From: Brevibacterium sp. JSBI002
Lineage (GTDB): Bacteria > Actinomycetota > Actinomycetes > Actinomycetales > Brevibacteriaceae
Assembly (NCBI RefSeq): GCF_026013965.1
Contig: NZ_CP110341.1
Location: 992,001 to 1,056,000, forward strand
Reading direction: 5' to 3'
DNA: 64,000 nt
Position numbers and translations under genes: made by a program. This document shows positions 62,103 through 64,000 of the stretch, one piece after another (the first letter of the stretch is position 1; every line of letters begins with the position of its first letter). The notes beneath the pieces were generated by a model. It saw nothing but the letters and a program-made list of their open reading frames with translations. It did not search any database and was not told where the DNA came from.

Positions 62103-63208
62103 CCGAAGCCCACCCGCAGGAACTCTCCGGCTTCACCACCTTCCGCCTCGGCGGACCGGCCCCGCAGGTCACGGTCGCGAACACCCGAGACGAACTGATC
62201 GACTTCTGCTCTGCCCACCCGCTCGAACTCAGCGGACAGGAGACGGCGCAGGTCCTGTTCATCGGCGGCGGATCGAACCTGCTCATCGCCGATGCCGGAT
62301 TCGACGGTGCGGTCTGCGTGGTCCGAACCACCGGAGTGGAGACGACCCAGACCACGACGACCGACACCCGGGTCACCGCCGAGGCGGGGGAGGACTGGGA
62401 TGACTTCGTCGCCCACACCCTCGACCTGGGGCTGTCCGGACTCGAAGCACTGTCCGGGATCCCCGGATCGGTCGGCGCGACCCCGATCCAAAACGTCGGT
62501 GCCTACGGCACGGAGGTCGGCGAGCTCATCTCATCCGTCGAGGTCTTCGACCGTGTAGCCGGTCAGATCCGCCACCTCACCGCAGTCGAACTCGAATTCG
62601 GCTACCGCACCTCGGCACTCAAGCGCGCCCAGATCGCGGCCGGAACTCCGCAGTTCGTCGTGCTCTCGGTGACCTTCGACCTCCAGCGCAGCGACGAGTC
62701 GCTGCCGGTGCGCTACGCCCAGCTCGCCTCGACCCTCGACGTCGAGATCGGCACCCGCGTCCCGGCCGCACAAGTGCGCGAGAACGTCATCGCCCTGCGC
62801 CGGTCGAAGGGCATGGTTCTCGATGCGGCCGACCACGACTCCTGGTCGGCGGGATCCTTCTTCACCAACCCCATCGTCGAGGACGCCGAGATCTTGCCCG
62901 CCGAAGCTCCCCGCTATCCGGTGACCGATCCGCTCAGCGGAGCGAAGATCGAAGGGAAGACGAAGACCTCAGCGGCCTGGCTGATCGAGCACGCGGGGTT
63001 CTCCAAGGGCTTCAGCCTCGGTGAGGGACCGGCGTCGCTGTCGACCAAGCACACCCTGGCGCTGACGAACCGGGGACACGCGAGCACAGCCGATGTGATC
63101 GATCTTGCGGCGACCGTCGTCGCCGGCGTCGAGGACGCCTTCGGCATCACCCTCGAACCCGAACCGACCTTCATCGGCTGCTCCATCGACGACGGGAAAC
63201 GTCTCTAG
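62099..63208 (+). CDS. murB: UDP-N-acetylenolpyruvoylglucosamine reductase
   Basis: The 369-residue flavoenzyme reduces UDP-GlcNAc-enolpyruvate to UDP-MurNAc in peptidoglycan synthesis. The FAD segments TTFRLGGPA and LFIGGGSNLLIAD, the catalytic region GIPGSVGATPIQNVGAYG, the Ser-containing SAGSFFTNPIV and the C-terminal AAWLIEHAGFSKGF are present. GTG 62099 overlaps the hadB stop by 4 nt. The length fits type I MurB. Confidence 0.95.
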   Translation: MTEAHPQELSGFTTFRLGGPAPQVTVANTRDELIDFCSAHPLELSGQETAQVLFIGGGSNLLIADAGFDGAVCVVRTTGVETTQTTTTDTRVTAEAGEDWDDFVAHTLDLGLSGLEALSGIPGSVGATPIQNVGAYGTEVGELISSVEVFDRVAGQIRHLTAVELEFGYRTSALKRAQIAAGTPQFVVLSVTFDLQRSDESLPVRYAQLASTLDVEIGTRVPAAQVRENVIALRRSKGMVLDAADHDSWSAGSFFTNPIVEDAEILPAEAPRYPVTDPLSGAKIEGKTKTSAAWLIEHAGFSKGFSLGEGPASLSTKHTLALTNRGHASTADVIDLAATVVAGVEDAFGITLEPEPTFIGCSIDDGKRL

Positions 63209-63211
63209 ACT
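63206..63211 (+). promoter_or_regulatory. Leaderless -10 box for the last gene
   Basis: TAGACT is followed by GGTGGCC and GTG 63219. Confidence 0.45.
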
Positions 63212-63218
63212 GGTGGCC

Positions 63219-64000
63219 GTGTCATCACGACGGAGAATCACCGCACTCGTCATCACCTTGGCGGCGGTTGCGCTTGTGACCCTGCCCTGGGCCCTGTTCA
63301 CCTCGCGGGCCGATCTCACCTTCGGTCCGCACGAGGCGCAGTACCGGATCACCGCGGACTCCCGGCTCACCGTCGACTTCGGCCCCCTGGGCAGACTGCT
63401 CGTCCCCACCGAGGATGTCATCCCACTCGGACTGGGACTGCACGTCGACATCGGAGAGATCCCCGTATCCGGTGATTCCGGTGACGACGAGCGACCTGCG
63501 GCCGATCCCGCGGAGGTGGCGGACCCCGGCGGGGGAACCGTCGATGCCCTCGGCGGTGACATCGCCTCCTATGCTTCGCTGTTCTCGGCCCCGCAAGCGC
63601 AGATCGACCAGGTCATCGACGGACTCAGCCAGGAGATCCTCACGCGATGGGCGTTGGCCGTGTGCATCATCACCGGGGGACTCGTCGGCCTGGCCCTCTT
63701 CCTCGGGCCGCCCGGGTCGACACCATCATGGGCGCCTTCGTCGGCAAGGAACTCCTCGGCATCGGACTGGTGCTCGTCCTCGTCCTCACCGGACTGGGCG
63801 CCGTGGTTCTCAACCGCCCGAAGCCGATCGCGGCCGATCCGGCGTTCGAGGGCACGCCACTGGCCGGATCCCAGGTCACGGGCCGCCTCGGCGGAATCAT
63901 CGACACCGCGTTCGGCGCTGTGCAGGACTTCGCCGACGACAATGACGCCTTCTACGACGAGGTACTCGAAGCCCTGCGGGCGCAATGGAACGACCGCCCG
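63219..64000 (+). pseudogene. Membrane-anchored protein, probable metallophosphoesterase, frameshifted and cut by the window end
   Basis: The first frame from GTG 63219 has a membrane helix (ITALVITLAAVALVTLPWAL), an extracellular beta-rich region and a second helix reaching LALFLG. At about 63708-63713 one base seems missing; the next frame gives VDTIMGAFVGKELLGIGLVL and then DDNDAFYDEVLEALRAQWND, and stays open to base 64000. The last segment is one I associate with actinobacterial membrane metallophosphoesterases, but the catalytic metal motifs would lie beyond the window, so the assignment is tentative. It follows murB with its own -10 box. Confidence 0.5.

Overview
The window is GC-rich DNA (roughly 64% by eye) from an actinobacterium, most likely Brevibacterium or a close relative in the Micrococcales. 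The support is indirect. It has a bS22-type 32-residue ribosomal protein, an actinobacterial menaquinone gene set, System II cytochrome c assembly, a hadA-hadB-murB block, and many genes whose -10 box sits 6-7 nt before the start codon, the signature of leaderless mRNAs. The genus is inferred, not demonstrated.

Layout. 1-7.1 kb: end of a methylcitrate synthase gene, an enoyl-CoA hydratase, a Ppx/GppA phosphatase and the glycerol genes glpD-glpF-glpK. 7.1-16 kb: a TIM-barrel isomerase-like protein, proC, a GAF-LuxR regulator divergent from an acetate-type symporter pair, tRNA-Gly, a Trk/Ktr potassium pair and an AcuC-type deacetylase. 16-29.2 kb: bS22, glutaredoxin, Rex, then heme genes (hemA-hemC in one frame, hemD, hemB, marR, hemL) running into tlpA-ccdA-resB-ccsB for cytochrome c assembly. 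29.5-43.8 kb: almost the whole menaquinone pathway (menA, menE, menB, menC, menD, isochorismate synthase, menG, a menJ-like reductase and a polyprenyl diphosphate synthase). Together these supply heme, cytochrome c and quinone next to the NADH/NAD+ sensor Rex. 43.8-54.2 kb: a permease, a YtrA-like ABC operon, rarD, a ferredoxin-NADP reductase, an alarmone synthetase, yajQ and tRNAs Tyr, Thr and Met. 54.2-61.1 kb: an accessory stretch between tRNA-Met and hadAB-murB. It holds a Tat-exported intradiol dioxygenase gene, tatA, a tatC that runs into a TatB-like tail, lipoprotein and serine hydrolase genes, and an orphan ATP-grasp enzyme. 61.2-64 kb: hadA, hadB, murB and the start of a membrane protein gene.

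Two points affect how the whole window should be read. First, seven genes (hemC part, isochorismate synthase, an acyltransferase remnant, the dioxygenase, tatC, hadA and the last gene) are each broken by what looks like one missing base, always in the same direction. This looks more like dropped bases in the consensus than seven independent mutations, so most of these genes may be intact in the organism. Second, the intergenic DNA carries several well-formed repeats: two 64-bp palindromes of one family 40 kb apart, an 18-bp unit present three times at equal spacing, and two long inverted repeats that each have a 26-nt spacer.

The most interesting candidate is the dioxygenase-tatA-tatC/B unit at 54.7-57.0 kb. 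It looks like a cargo-linked Tat export system in which the last membrane helix of TatC leads directly into the amphipathic and C-terminal part of a TatB.
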